Origin: Clostridia bacterium
GTDB taxonomy: Bacteria > Bacillota > Clostridia > Oscillospirales > CAG-272
Direction: 5' to 3'
DNA length: 64,000 nt
NCBI GenBank assembly: GCA_017462385.1
Contig: JAFTRE010000004.1
Span: 1 to 64,000 of the forward strand
Part shown: positions 1 to 8,345 of the stretch, one piece after another
Position numbering within the stretch: position 1 is the stretch's first letter
Layout: every line of letters begins with the position of its first letter
Program-made: the position numbers and the translations under genes
The notes under the pieces: model-generated
What the model was told of the DNA's origin: nothing
The model's input: only the letters and a program-made list of their open reading frames with translations
Database searches by the model: none

Positions 1-2
1 CA

Positions 3-162
3 CGTCCTCAAAGCTAATAGCGAAAAAACGCAAACTATCAAAATCAGCAAAAAGGAGGACTGTATCATGAAAAAAAGCTTTATTTTATGCGTCGCCATCC
101 TGTCAACGGTGCTCATTTTACTTACCTCCTGCGGCGTCGATGGCTCGGGCACGCCGCAAGAT
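3..162 (+). repeat. Leader repeat, copy 1 (RBS plus lipoprotein signal peptide)
   Basis: This stretch is closely similar to 1108-1265. The similarity covers the upstream DNA, the AAAAAGGAGGACTGTATC ribosome-binding region and the first ~32 codons of the lipoprotein gene, and stops after the shared ACGCCGCAAGAT. Downstream the two genes are unrelated. Confidence 0.85.
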
Positions 163-999
163 ACCACCACCGCCAGCGAAACGACTCCTGTCCCGAACGA
201 CACGACCACGCCCGACCACGAAACAACGTCATCCGATACGCCCTCAACTCCCTCCGACGCCGTTACACAATATCAAGGCAAAATCTCCTCGCCCGATAAT
301 ACTGATCTTTCGGGAATAAAAATAGATGTCTATGAGGTGATCTCCGCAAAAATCGGAGTTGACCCGGATCCCCGTAATATCAAATATACTACCTATGATC
401 CTTCGCGCGATTTTTCGTTTTTGGAAGATAAATACGTATATTTATTTTCGGTCTACACAGATATAAACGGCGGCTTCAGCTTTGATTTACCGTGCTCGTC
501 CGGCGCCATACGCTTTGATTCCGACACTTTCCCCAAGCAACACGGTATTCGGTGTGCAGAAAATTCACGAAATGATTTCAATGCAAAAAACAGTGTTGTT
601 TTTTATGCCGACAATGTCGACACATTGTCTGTTGAGTTTGTGCTTGAACGCGCCGAATCGGCATATTTGACATTTGTCAAAGAGCATGATAGTTTTGGTT
701 TTAGCCCCGTACTTGTAAACGGTGTGGGAGAGATTTTGTACGCCGATGCCGAAATAACAAATGGACGCTTTGATGATGGTTTTATAGATGCAATGATATC
801 CGGAGCGGAGATAAACTATACTGCTACAATCGTTTACGATGACTTATCTCAGACGGTTACCTATCCCGTCAGTTGGGAACATTTGTATTATTGGGAATGG
901 CGAGTGGGATACCTTTATTACAACAACTATATAACAAAAGAGCAATATGACAACATATTTGCCACCACCGAGCCATCCAAAATATTGCCTGTCATGTAA
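67..999 (+). CDS. Secreted lipoprotein of unknown function
   Basis: Predicted 310-residue lipoprotein. A Lys-Lys n-region, hydrophobic core and lipobox LTSC (Cys at about residue 22) show export and lipidation. A Thr/Ser/Asp/Pro-rich linker of about 45 residues follows, as is usual for Gram-positive surface lipoproteins. The mature part begins with a segment (YQGKISSPDNTDLSGI) whose style recalls carboxypeptidase-regulatory-like or Cna-B beta-sandwiches, but I do not recognise a family. The start has a strong AAGGAGG site 9 bases upstream. Its leader is almost identical to that of the next gene, while the mature domains are unrelated. The promoter lies outside or at the edge of the window. 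Confidence 0.8.
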   Translation: MKKSFILCVAILSTVLILLTSCGVDGSGTPQDTTTASETTPVPNDTTTPDHETTSSDTPSTPSDAVTQYQGKISSPDNTDLSGIKIDVYEVISAKIGVDPDPRNIKYTTYDPSRDFSFLEDKYVYLFSVYTDINGGFSFDLPCSSGAIRFDSDTFPKQHGIRCAENSRNDFNAKNSVVFYADNVDTLSVEFVLERAESAYLTFVKEHDSFGFSPVLVNGVGEILYADAEITNGRFDDGFIDAMISGAEINYTATIVYDDLSQTVTYPVSWEHLYYWEWRVGYLYYNNYITKEQYDNIFATTEPSKILPVM

Positions 1000-1063
1000 A
1001 CCAAAAGCCGTGCGCAAATTGTTAATTTTATGCAAACGAGGTGTAAACAAACAGCCGCGCGTA

Positions 1064-1092
1064 TTGACAAATTGTTTTGCGTCATATATGAT
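1064..1092 (+). promoter_or_regulatory. Promoter of the second lipoprotein gene
   Basis: TTGACA at 1064-1069, 17-base spacer, TATGAT at 1087-1092, placed about 75 bases before the start codon at 1167. Confidence 0.7.
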
Positions 1093-1107
1093 ACAAGTAA
1101 GGAGGGT

Positions 1108-1265
1108 CGCCCTCACAGCTCATGGCGAAAAAAACGCAAACTATCAACAAAAAGGAGGACTGTATCATGAAAAAAAGATTGATTTTATCCGTCGCCGCCA
1201 TCCTGACAACGGTGCTCATTTTACTTACCTCCTGCGGCGTCGATAATTCAGGCACGCCGCAAGAT
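1108..1265 (+). repeat. Leader repeat, copy 2
   Basis: Second copy of the repeat at 3-162, with small indels. It covers upstream DNA, RBS and the signal-peptide coding part of the second lipoprotein gene. Confidence 0.85.
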
Positions 1266-1943
1266 TATAGCACCGACACTACCGCGGAAAACACAGAAGC
1301 TACCGATTCAATAACAACCTCCGTTGAAGATCTGCCCATTTTGTATCAAACTGATACTAATTCAATACCATATCCAAGTGTATGGCGTAATATGAACGCA
1401 GTCATAGTTAAATGGGGAGGCAAAGCCGAGCAAACATGGAGCGAATCATACGGAAGTGTAGCCAATGGCAATTATTTTGTAATAAATTATCTCGGTATCG
1501 AAGTGGAATTTATCAAGATTTTCGAGCAAACCATGTCAGAAACAAACATGGACATTGGCTCTGTTATAGAGAAGACAGAATATTTGCTGATACCCGAGCA
1601 ATGCGCGGCAGACATACAGGTGGGTCAAACGGCTCTTGTATTTTTGGACAGGATCCATTCGGGAAATTATGGCATACAGCTTGGTTGCCGTTTGGGGTCG
1701 TATACTGAGCAAAATAATTTCGGCGAGGCGCCGATATTCCCCATCGAGGACGGAGCGCTTGTTATTTCGTCGAGGGCATATCTTACTTATGAGGGAAAGG
1801 ACCATTACTATCTTATGTCCGATATGAATCATTTAAAAGAAGCCAATAAATATATACAAAAAGAATACGTCGGAAAGCCAATATTTGAAAACGGTATGCT
1901 TACAGATACACTGGATGAATTTTTTTACTTGATTTGTCAATAA
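1167..1943 (+). CDS. Secreted lipoprotein of unknown function
   Basis: 258 residues from the ATG at 1167, chosen because AAAAGGAGGA lies 8 bases upstream; an in-frame ATG at 1122 lacks a well-placed RBS. Signal peptide with lipobox LTSC, then a Ser/Thr/Asp/Glu linker. The mature part is unfamiliar; it contains a stretch in which the protein is described by beta-rich hydrophobic patterns (for example VGQTALVFLDRI). The leader peptide is nearly identical to that of the preceding gene, suggesting that a shared export cassette has been joined to different mature domains. Transcribed from its own promoter at 1064-1092. Confidence 0.8.
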   Translation: MKKRLILSVAAILTTVLILLTSCGVDNSGTPQDYSTDTTAENTEATDSITTSVEDLPILYQTDTNSIPYPSVWRNMNAVIVKWGGKAEQTWSESYGSVANGNYFVINYLGIEVEFIKIFEQTMSETNMDIGSVIEKTEYLLIPEQCAADIQVGQTALVFLDRIHSGNYGIQLGCRLGSYTEQNNFGEAPIFPIEDGALVISSRAYLTYEGKDHYYLMSDMNHLKEANKYIQKEYVGKPIFENGMLTDTLDEFFYLICQ

Positions 1944-2043
1944 CTGTTTCGCATATGTTTCAGCCGGTTTTATCTTAAACAGTAACAGCCTTACTTTTGT
2001 GTATTCGGGAACCATTGGCCCCGCAGAATAAACCAACAAAATA

Positions 2044-2065
2044 AGCCCCGCTATGCGGGGCTTTT
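2044..2065. terminator. Intrinsic terminator between convergent genes
   Basis: Hairpin AGCCCCGC-TAT-GCGGGGCT followed by TTT. It sits at the very end of the minus-strand hydrolase gene and after the plus-strand lipoprotein gene, so it mainly serves the latter. Confidence 0.7.
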
Positions 2066-2067
2066 AG

Positions 2068-3030
2068 TTATTGGTCGGCCGGCATTCCCGCGCGCTCCAT
2101 CAGGTCGCGCACCGCATCGCGGTAAAGCTCGGGCGCCACGCAATAGCTGACTCCGTGCACCGCGCCCTCGACAAGCAACAGCCTTTTGTCGCAGTGCGCC
2201 GCGCCGTAAAGCTGCTCTGCCATGTATGTCGGCACAAAATCGTCGGCGCGTCCGTGTATGATAAGCAGTGGAATGTGCGTGTTTTTTATCATATCAGCCG
2301 CGGTGTCCCGCCGCAATGAGTAACCCGCGAAGATACGGAGCATGAGGTCGGCGGTATGTAAAATGGGAAATGTCGGCAAGCGATACCGCTTTTTCATCTG
2401 GTAGGCAAATTCGTCCCACCCCGAGCAAAAGCCGCAATCGCCGAGCACACCCCGAACGCAGGCGGGCAGGCTGTCGTCGCCCGATGCCGCCAGCACAGTC
2501 GCCGCTCCCATCGATATGCCGACAAGCAAAATGCGACAGTCCGCGCCCCAGCGCCCCTCAATATAGCGGCACCACGAAATGCAGTCGCGGCGGTCAAGAT
2601 ATGAAAAACCGATGAAATGTCCCCCGCTCTGCCCGTGCGCACGGTCATCGGGAATGAGCACATTACAGCCGCATTCGTGCATGAAGCGTATGGACGCGCC
2701 GAAATCCATCCGCGCGGAGCTGTGATAGCCGTGAACGCACAGCGCGACCTTATCGGTCGGTTTATCGGCGGGCAAAATGCGGGCGTGCAAGGGTAGCGAG
2801 TCGTGAGAGGTTATGTATATGTCCTCGAGTTCTTGGGTGTCAAGCCAGTCAAGACCCGCGACCATCATTTCGAGCGCGGGCGCGTATTTTTCACCATATC
2901 GGCGAAGCTGCTTGACGGGATCCTTGTCGGGCTTGCGCCACAAATATCTGAAAATAAAATACCATGCCACGGCAAGGTCGGCGAGAATCAGGGCGCCAAG
3001 CACGCCAAGCGCTATCCATAATGGTGTCAT
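2068..3030 (-). CDS. Alpha/beta hydrolase with N-terminal membrane anchor
   Basis: 320 residues, serine hydrolase of the COG1073 type. A hydrophobic segment at residues ~5-30 is followed by basic residues, so the enzyme is probably tethered to the membrane. The nucleophile motif GISMG, the acid in HGRADDF and a histidine in EGAVHGVSY give the expected Ser-Asp-His order; HGYHSSAR forms the oxyanion-hole region. The substrate cannot be read from sequence; esters or acyl-peptides are typical. The start has AAGGA upstream (about 10 bases). It is monocistronic, convergent with the lipoprotein gene. Confidence 0.88.
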   Translation of the reverse strand: MTPLWIALGVLGALILADLAVAWYFIFRYLWRKPDKDPVKQLRRYGEKYAPALEMMVAGLDWLDTQELEDIYITSHDSLPLHARILPADKPTDKVALCVHGYHSSARMDFGASIRFMHECGCNVLIPDDRAHGQSGGHFIGFSYLDRRDCISWCRYIEGRWGADCRILLVGISMGAATVLAASGDDSLPACVRGVLGDCGFCSGWDEFAYQMKKRYRLPTFPILHTADLMLRIFAGYSLRRDTAADMIKNTHIPLLIIHGRADDFVPTYMAEQLYGAAHCDKRLLLVEGAVHGVSYCVAPELYRDAVRDLMERAGMPADQ

Positions 3031-3127
3031 AATGATACGTTCCTTTTAAATCGACATATTACATATATTTTATCATATCGTCGGATATACTGCAAGCGCC
3101 AAGTTGAGGAAATTTAATCAAAATCAC

Positions 3128-3156
3128 TTGAAATCCGCGGCGGGATGTGATATACT
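3128..3156 (+). promoter_or_regulatory. Promoter of tRNA-Arg
   Basis: TTGAAA at 3128-3133, 17-base spacer, TATACT at 3151-3156, 15 bases before the tRNA 5' end. Confidence 0.7.
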
Positions 3157-3171
3157 ATACAGGTCAAATAT

Positions 3172-3248
3172 CTGCCCGTGGCGCAGCTGGATAGCGCGCA
3201 AGACTCCGACTCTTGAGGCCGCAGGTTCGAATCCTGTCGGGCAGGCCA
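3172..3248 (+). tRNA. tRNA-Arg (anticodon CCG)
   Basis: Complete cloverleaf: acceptor CTGCCCG (3172-3178) pairs with CGGGCAG (3238-3244), D stem GCGC/GCGC, anticodon stem CAAGA/TCTTG with loop CTCCGAC giving anticodon CCG, T stem around TTCGAAT, discriminator G and an encoded CCA at 3246-3248. It reads CGG codons. Confidence 0.95.
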
Positions 3249-3249
3249 A

Positions 3250-3286
3250 AAATATAAGGTAGCACTTTGTGCTACCTTATATTTTT
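3250..3286 (+). terminator. tRNA-Arg terminator
   Basis: Perfect 16-bp stem (3250-3265 with 3269-3284), 3-base loop, then a T-run; begins directly after the encoded CCA. Confidence 0.9.
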
Positions 3287-3412
3287 GTTTTGCCTCACCG
3301 ATGAAGAACCTCGCACCGCGCACCGCGCGTGTGCTGTTTTGCGCGAACATTCTGCAAACAAACGCCAACCGCAAACGTAAGCGCAAAACTTGGTTCTGAA
3401 TCCCACACTTTT

Positions 3413-5293
3413 TCACCCCAACCCCATCGCGACTCTATACACCACCACCGCAATAAAATACGCCGCAGCAAACATCAGCACAAGTCCCACCGCTGTCTTT
3501 TTTGTCGAGCCGAGCTCTTTTTTCATGGCAGCTACCGTCGCAAGACAGGGGGCATACATAGAGCAAAACACCATAAAAGACAGCGCCGAGGCGGGTGTGA
3601 AAATGCCGCTCGACATAAGAGTTTCGCTCAAATTTCCGCCCAAAAGCACGCCAAATGTGGAAATGATAGCCTCCTTTGCGCCAAGTCCCGACATCAGCGC
3701 GGCAACCGCGCGCCAGTCATCAAGACCCAGCAGGGCGAGCAAGGGTGATATAGCACTCGCAATCACGCAAAGTAAGCTGCTGTCCATATCGGGTGTAAGC
3801 GAAAACGACGGGGTCAGAGCCGACAATAGCCACACGACCACCGCCGACAAAAATATAACGCTCGCCGCACGGCTCAAAAACTCGCCCGCCCGCCGCAGTG
3901 CGCTCGTCAGGACGACGCGGGGGCGCGGCCATCGAAACCGCGGAAGCTCGGCGACAAACAGCGGCACCTCGGTCTTTGTTGTATGTCTCAAAAAGCCGGA
4001 CAACACCAAAAACACCACGACACCAATCAGGTATATTCCGCATATGATAAGTCCGCCTGTGCGAGGAAAAAATGTGCTTGCCAGCAAGGTATAGACGGGC
4101 AGGCGGGCGGAGCAGGATATAAGCGGAGTCAGCATGACGCAACGCCACCTCTCGGCGCGGTCGGTCAGCGTCCTGGCGGCAAGTATGGCGGGAACACTGC
4201 ACCCCACACCGAGCAAGGTGGGGATAAATGCGCGTCCGCTGAGTCCGAACGGGCGAAGCCGAGCATCCATGACAAACGCAGCCCGTGCCATATATCCGCT
4301 GTCCTCGAGCAACGACAGCAACAAAAACAGCAATGCGATTCGTGGAAGAAATGAAATGACTGCCGCGACGCCGCTGACGACACAGCCTTCGACCATCGCG
4401 ACGGCAGTCGGTGACATATGCGTTGCATATTCAAGCAGCGACAGCACTCTGGTAAACGGCTGCAGTATCAAAAGCTCAAAAACCTCGGTGAACAGCTCAC
4501 CCACGCTGCCGAAAACTATACTGAACATGAGTGCCATGATGCCGAAAAATATTACGGCGCCCCATGTGGGATGGGTCAAAATTTTGTCGGCGCGGTCGGT
4601 GGCCGTGTGAGGCTCGGCTGCCCCCGTGAGACTCGCCGCGGCGGCACGCGCGGCTCGCTTCGCGAGCGCCGCGCGGTATAGCGCAGTGCGCGAGGATGCT
4701 TCTTCCTTCCCCGCCAAGCTATCTTCGCGCACTGCGCTGTCGTCCCCGCCCGAGCGGGCGGGGGCCGCCGCGGCAAGCTTTGCCGTGTCTCTTATCAACG
4801 CCCCGAGCGCCGCCATGCCGTCTCCCCGCGACGCCGATATGCCTACAACAGGCACACCAACTGACTCCGACAGCTTATCGGGCATCAAATGCACCCCCTT
4901 AGTCAGTTCATCGCACATATTGACCGCACATATCATGGGCACGCGCGGATAACGCTCGCGCAATTCAAGCGTCAATGTCAGGCAGCGTTCAAGCGTCGTC
5001 GCACACAGCACATTTATTATAAAATCGGGAGTGTCCGACGCAAGCGAGTGCACCGTCACCTCTTCGTCCGCTCCGCTGGCGGACAGTGAACAAAGCCCCG
5101 GCAAGTCGACCAAATAAAAATCTGGACAGCCCGCGCATATTTTTCTGCCGCGCACCCGCTCACATGACGCATCCACTGTCACCCCCGCACGATTGCCGAT
5201 CGAAACACGAGCCCCCGTCAAACGGTTAAAAAGCGTCGATTTGCCGCAATTTGGCGCGCCGACCAGCGCCCCGCGCAATAATTTTGTACCCAT
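3413..5293 (-). CDS. feoB: Ferrous iron transport protein B
   Basis: GTP-gated Fe(II) transporter of the inner membrane, 626 residues. N-terminal G domain shows G1 GAPNCGKST, G3 DLPG and G4 NMCD. The C-terminal membrane part has two Gate-like repeats with GVGCSVPAI, matching the GCxVPA motif of the family, and YAPCLATVAAMKKE, matching the second conserved Cys segment. I chose the ATG at 5293 because GGGAG lies 5 bases upstream; a TTG at 5332 would add 13 unusual residues. It is shorter than the E. coli protein (773). The interdomain part carries a charged, Ala-rich insert. It follows feoA by 62 bases in one operon. Confidence 0.95.
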   Translation of the reverse strand: MGTKLLRGALVGAPNCGKSTLFNRLTGARVSIGNRAGVTVDASCERVRGRKICAGCPDFYLVDLPGLCSLSASGADEEVTVHSLASDTPDFIINVLCATTLERCLTLTLELRERYPRVPMICAVNMCDELTKGVHLMPDKLSESVGVPVVGISASRGDGMAALGALIRDTAKLAAAAPARSGGDDSAVREDSLAGKEEASSRTALYRAALAKRAARAAAASLTGAAEPHTATDRADKILTHPTWGAVIFFGIMALMFSIVFGSVGELFTEVFELLILQPFTRVLSLLEYATHMSPTAVAMVEGCVVSGVAAVISFLPRIALLFLLLSLLEDSGYMARAAFVMDARLRPFGLSGRAFIPTLLGVGCSVPAILAARTLTDRAERWRCVMLTPLISCSARLPVYTLLASTFFPRTGGLIICGIYLIGVVVFLVLSGFLRHTTKTEVPLFVAELPRFRWPRPRVVLTSALRRAGEFLSRAASVIFLSAVVVWLLSALTPSFSLTPDMDSSLLCVIASAISPLLALLGLDDWRAVAALMSGLGAKEAIISTFGVLLGGNLSETLMSSGIFTPASALSFMVFCSMYAPCLATVAAMKKELGSTKKTAVGLVLMFAAAYFIAVVVYRVAMGLG

Positions 5294-5355
5294 ATTGACT
5301 CCCAACGCATAAAACGATATCCATATAGGCAAAATATATGAGCGAGCGGACGAAC

Positions 5356-5571
5356 TTATGTCCCGACCTCAACCTCCGCAGCAAGCGCGCGACACAAAGC
5401 ATACTTGACGCCGCCCACGCGAACCGTCACGCCGACCCGCGAGCTTGACAAAACGACTGCCTCGGCACCCGGAATAAATCCAAGCCGCGCGAGGCTGTCC
5501 TCGGCGCGCTCACCCAGCGCTACGATGCGTACCCGCGCGCCCGCATTCACATCCAAAAGTCTGCAAGTCAC
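5356..5571 (-). CDS. feoA: Ferrous iron transport protein A
   Basis: Small SH3-like cytosolic partner of FeoB. From the GTG at 5571 the protein has 71 residues, the normal FeoA length, and the GTG has an AGGGGGTGAT-type RBS 4 bases upstream; a longer ATG-started frame to 5634 adds a non-FeoA extension. It shows the family's pattern of an LGF(I)PGAE turn followed by a VRVGG beta hairpin. It is the first gene of the feoA-feoB operon. No clear Fur or IdeR box was found in front. Confidence 0.88.
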   Translation of the reverse strand: MTCRLLDVNAGARVRIVALGERAEDSLARLGFIPGAEAVVLSSSRVGVTVRVGGVKYALCRALAAEVEVGT

Positions 5572-5674
5572 GAGATCACCCCCTGACAGTATATTCGACG
5601 ATAGCAAAAAAGCGCAGAAATCGCCCCATATCAAAAATATAGCAAAATTTTTGAAGTATTATTTCAAAAACCAC

Positions 5675-5703
5675 TTGACAAAACGAATTTATTTTGGTAT
5701 AAT
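5675..5703 (+). promoter_or_regulatory. Promoter of tRNA-Gln
   Basis: TTGACA (5675-5680), 17-base spacer, TATAAT (5698-5703): full consensus, 20 bases before the tRNA. It is divergent from feoA. Confidence 0.85.
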
Positions 5704-5723
5704 ACGGCTTGTCAAATGAATAT

Positions 5724-5799
5724 TGCGGCATCGCCAAGCGGTAAGGCAACGGACTCTGACTCCGTCATTACCTAGGTTCGAATCCTAGTGCCGCAGCCA
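5724..5799 (+). tRNA. tRNA-Gln (anticodon CTG)
   Basis: Acceptor TGCGGCA (5724-5730) pairs with TGCCGCA (5789-5795), anticodon stem ACGGA/TCCGT with loop CTCTGAC (anticodon CTG), T arm CTAGG-TTCGAAT-CCTAG, discriminator G and encoded CCA at 5797-5799. Confidence 0.95.
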
Positions 5800-5836
5800 A
5801 AAACAAGAGGATGATTTCTGTCATCCTCTTGTTTTT
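5800..5836 (+). terminator. tRNA-Gln terminator
   Basis: 15-bp stem (5800-5814 with 5821-5835) followed by Ts, immediately after CCA. The following ~160 bases (5840-6000) hold no supported gene, only a series of short hairpins such as GCGCACTTCGTGCG and GTGCGCTTCGCGCA. Confidence 0.9.
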
Positions 5837-6013
5837 CGTTGAGCTTCTCGATGATGAACCTCACAAATTGCGTAGCAATTTGTCAACGCGTGCGCAGGAT
5901 GAGAAAAAGCATGCGGAAAGCGATGCGCACTTCGTGCGTGATGTTTTCTTGGAAAGTAATGTGCGCTTCGCGCATTAGGCTTTTGTCTTAATTATACTAA
6001 ATACAAATTTATA

Positions 6014-6042
6014 TTGATTTTTCCGCAAAAATGTGGTATGCT
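6014..6042 (+). promoter_or_regulatory. Promoter of the MFS/GDPD operon
   Basis: TTGATT at 6014-6019, 17-base spacer, TATGCT at 6037-6042, 38 bases before the start codon. Confidence 0.55.
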
Positions 6043-6079
6043 AAAAGTAACAAACAAATGCACCTCGAAGGGAAAAATT

Positions 6080-7492
6080 ATGAAGCTCAATTACAAGCGC
6101 GTCCTGCTTGTCGGCATGGCATTTCTTCTCATTACAGCCTTTTGGCAGGCATATGACGCCATAGTACCGCTCATTCTTACCAATCATTTCGGTCTGCCCC
6201 AGACCGCATCGGGCGCGGTAATGTCCATAGACAATGTACTGGCGGTATTCATGCTGCCCATTTTCGGCGCGCTCTCCGACAAGGTCAACACAAAATACGG
6301 CAAGCGCACGCCCTTCATTTTTATAGGGTCTATTCTTGCCATCATTTCTTTCATCGCGCTAACGCTTATTGACAATTATCAGCTTGCCCGCGTCACAGCG
6401 GCAGGCATCCCAGAAATGCAGGGAATGACAGCAGATATGTCTGCCGAAGCATTCGTCGAGCTGATCAGAAAAATGACAGTTGAGCTAACCATAGAAAATC
6501 CCCTGCCCTTTATCGGTTTTATGGCGACATTGCTCGTTGTGCTCATCTCCATGGCGATCTTCCGCTCTCCAGCCGTTGCACTCATGCCCGACGTTACTGT
6601 CAAGCCGCTGCGCTCCAAGGCCAACGCCATCATAAATCTTACGGGAACTGTCGGCGGTATTCTTGTTCTCGTGCTGGGAATAGTGTTCGCAACATCAAAA
6701 AACCATTATATGCAGTACACGGGCTATGTCATTGCGGTGGCCGCCATTATGCTGGTTGGTCTTATCATTTTCATGCTCAGTGTCAAGGAAAACAAATGGG
6801 TTCGCGAAATGCAGGAGGAGTCGGTGCGTCTGGGGCTTGAAGACGCCCCCGACACCGCCGACGGGGCTCAAAAGCGCAAGCTTTCCGGTCCCGAGCTGCG
6901 CTCGCTTTTGCTAATTCTGTCCTCGGTCGCGCTGTGGTATATAGGCTATAACTCCATCACCAGCAAATATTCCGTCTACGCCACCAACATTCTCGGCTTC
7001 GACTTCAATTTAACGCTTATAATCGCCCAGGCAGCGGCTATCGTTTCCTATATTCCCGTCGGCATTATCTCCTCCAAGCTGGGCAGAAAAAAGACTATTC
7101 TCGCAGGGGTCACCATGCTTGCCGCCGCCTTCTTTGTCGGCAATTTTGTGAGCGCCTCAACCCCCGAGGCTGTCATGTACCCCGTCTTTATACTTGCTGG
7201 CATAGGCTGGGCTACCATAAATGTCAACTCATTCCCCATGGCGGTCGAGCTGGCGAGCGGCAGCAACGTCGGCAAATACACGGGCTATTACTACACCGCC
7301 TCCATGGCGGCGCAGATAGTCGCGCCCATTCTTTCGGGTCTGTTTTATGACCTTATCGGCATGCGCTATACCTTCTTTGCCTTCGGCACCGTGTTCGTTG
7401 TGCTATCCTTTGTAACCATGCTGTTCGTTCGTCACGGCGACTCCAAGCCAACCCCTGCAAAAAGCGCCCTCGAGCACCTTGATGTGGACTGA
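6080..7492 (+). CDS. MFS/GPH-type sugar or polyol transporter
   Basis: 470-residue integral membrane permease with about 12 hydrophobic segments, MFS-type, closest in style to the SLC45/glycoside-pentoside-cation symporters. The loop GALSDKVNTKYGKRTPFIF matches the conserved loop 2-3 signature (GxxSD...GRR/KRxPF). The ATG at 6080 has GAAGGGA upstream; the frame is open 22 codons earlier but without an RBS. It overlaps by a few bases the open frame of the next gene and is separated from its real start by 37 bases, so the two are co-transcribed. Substrate unknown; pairing with a glycerophosphodiesterase suggests glycerophosphodiesters or a phosphorylated or glycosylated polyol. Confidence 0.85.
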   Translation: MKLNYKRVLLVGMAFLLITAFWQAYDAIVPLILTNHFGLPQTASGAVMSIDNVLAVFMLPIFGALSDKVNTKYGKRTPFIFIGSILAIISFIALTLIDNYQLARVTAAGIPEMQGMTADMSAEAFVELIRKMTVELTIENPLPFIGFMATLLVVLISMAIFRSPAVALMPDVTVKPLRSKANAIINLTGTVGGILVLVLGIVFATSKNHYMQYTGYVIAVAAIMLVGLIIFMLSVKENKWVREMQEESVRLGLEDAPDTADGAQKRKLSGPELRSLLLILSSVALWYIGYNSITSKYSVYATNILGFDFNLTLIIAQAAAIVSYIPVGIISSKLGRKKTILAGVTMLAAAFFVGNFVSASTPEAVMYPVFILAGIGWATINVNSFPMAVELASGSNVGKYTGYYYTASMAAQIVAPILSGLFYDLIGMRYTFFAFGTVFVVLSFVTMLFVRHGDSKPTPAKSALEHLDVD

Positions 7493-7529
7493 AAACAATA
7501 AAAACTCAAAAAACGAGGATAATAATATC

Positions 7530-8294
7530 ATGTGGGATCAAAATAAACAAAAGCTGGGCGTAACGGGACACCGCGGCTGTAAGGCATACATGCCCGAAAA
7601 CACGCTCATTTCCTTCCGCGAGGCATTTCGACTTGGCGTTGACGTGCTGGAATTCGACATTCAGCTCACGCGCGACGATGTAATGATACTCATGCATGAC
7701 GACATGGTCGACCGCACCACCGACGGCACGGGCGCGGTCTGCTTCAAAACACTTGAAGAGATAAAGGGGCTTGACGCGGGCGTCAAATTCGGCTATCCCG
7801 GCACCCGCGTGCCTACATATGATGAGGCGCTCGCCATGATCGCCGAGGAGTCCGCTCCCGAAATGATACTCAATGTTGAAATAAAGGAACAACGCCCCCA
7901 TGTGGTGGATGTCGCCATTGAGGGACTGAAGCGATACGGCTTGCTGGAGCGCTCTGTCATTGCCAGCTTTGACGCGCAAACACTGCTTTATGTTCAAGAC
8001 AACTATCCCGGAGTCAAAACGCAGGGGCATCCGCCCGTAAAAATGAAGCGTTATGACCCGCGAGTTCTTGAGCGCATGTACGGCATGGGCGTACCCATGA
8101 AAATGACGGACGAGGAGATCGAGGAGACGGTCAAGCTTGCGGACTCCTACGGTATTGAAGCGTGGGCATATCATGCGGACGACCGCGCATCTGCCGAGCG
8201 GTGCATGAAATTCGAGTTCACCAATATCACCGCAAATGACCCTCACGACCTCATCGCATATTTAGATGAGATCGGCAGACGGGTCGGTAAATAA
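7530..8294 (+). CDS. Glycerophosphodiester phosphodiesterase
   Basis: Hydrolyses glycerophosphodiesters to glycerol-3-phosphate and an alcohol in the cytosol (no signal peptide). 254 residues, a TIM-barrel GDPD domain over its whole length: HRGCKAYMPENT (HRG and EN), then EFDIQLT (ExD metal ligands) and MHDDMVDRTTDGTG (catalytic His), with late VEIKEQ strand. Start at 7530 has GAGGAT 9 bases upstream. Lies just behind the MFS permease gene and ends at a bidirectional terminator shared with the convergent deoR-type gene, suggesting a small uptake-and-cleavage operon. Confidence 0.92.
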   Translation: MWDQNKQKLGVTGHRGCKAYMPENTLISFREAFRLGVDVLEFDIQLTRDDVMILMHDDMVDRTTDGTGAVCFKTLEEIKGLDAGVKFGYPGTRVPTYDEALAMIAEESAPEMILNVEIKEQRPHVVDVAIEGLKRYGLLERSVIASFDAQTLLYVQDNYPGVKTQGHPPVKMKRYDPRVLERMYGMGVPMKMTDEEIEETVKLADSYGIEAWAYHADDRASAERCMKFEFTNITANDPHDLIAYLDEIGRRVGK

Positions 8295-8304
8295 GCGCAC
8301 CAGA

Positions 8305-8345
8305 AAATGAGCTGTCTCAAATTGTAAATTTGAGACAGCTCATTT
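8305..8345. terminator. Bidirectional terminator
   Basis: Perfect 19-bp stem (8305-8323 with 8327-8345), loop GTA, A-run on the left and T-rich right side. It lies between the convergent GDPD and DeoR genes. Confidence 0.85.

Noticed and set aside
3114..3416. Open frame of 100 codons antisense to tRNA-Arg
   Set aside because: It reads the complement of the tRNA gene (QDSNLRPQESESCALSSCATGR-type spurious protein) and has no RBS.
3172..5799. tRNA-Arg and tRNA-Gln as integration sites
   Set aside because: No integrase gene and no repeated tRNA 3' end nearby.
5854..5991. 45-codon frame behind tRNA-Gln
   Set aside because: No RBS, Arg/Met/Cys-rich product made from hairpin repeats; more likely noncoding repeat DNA.
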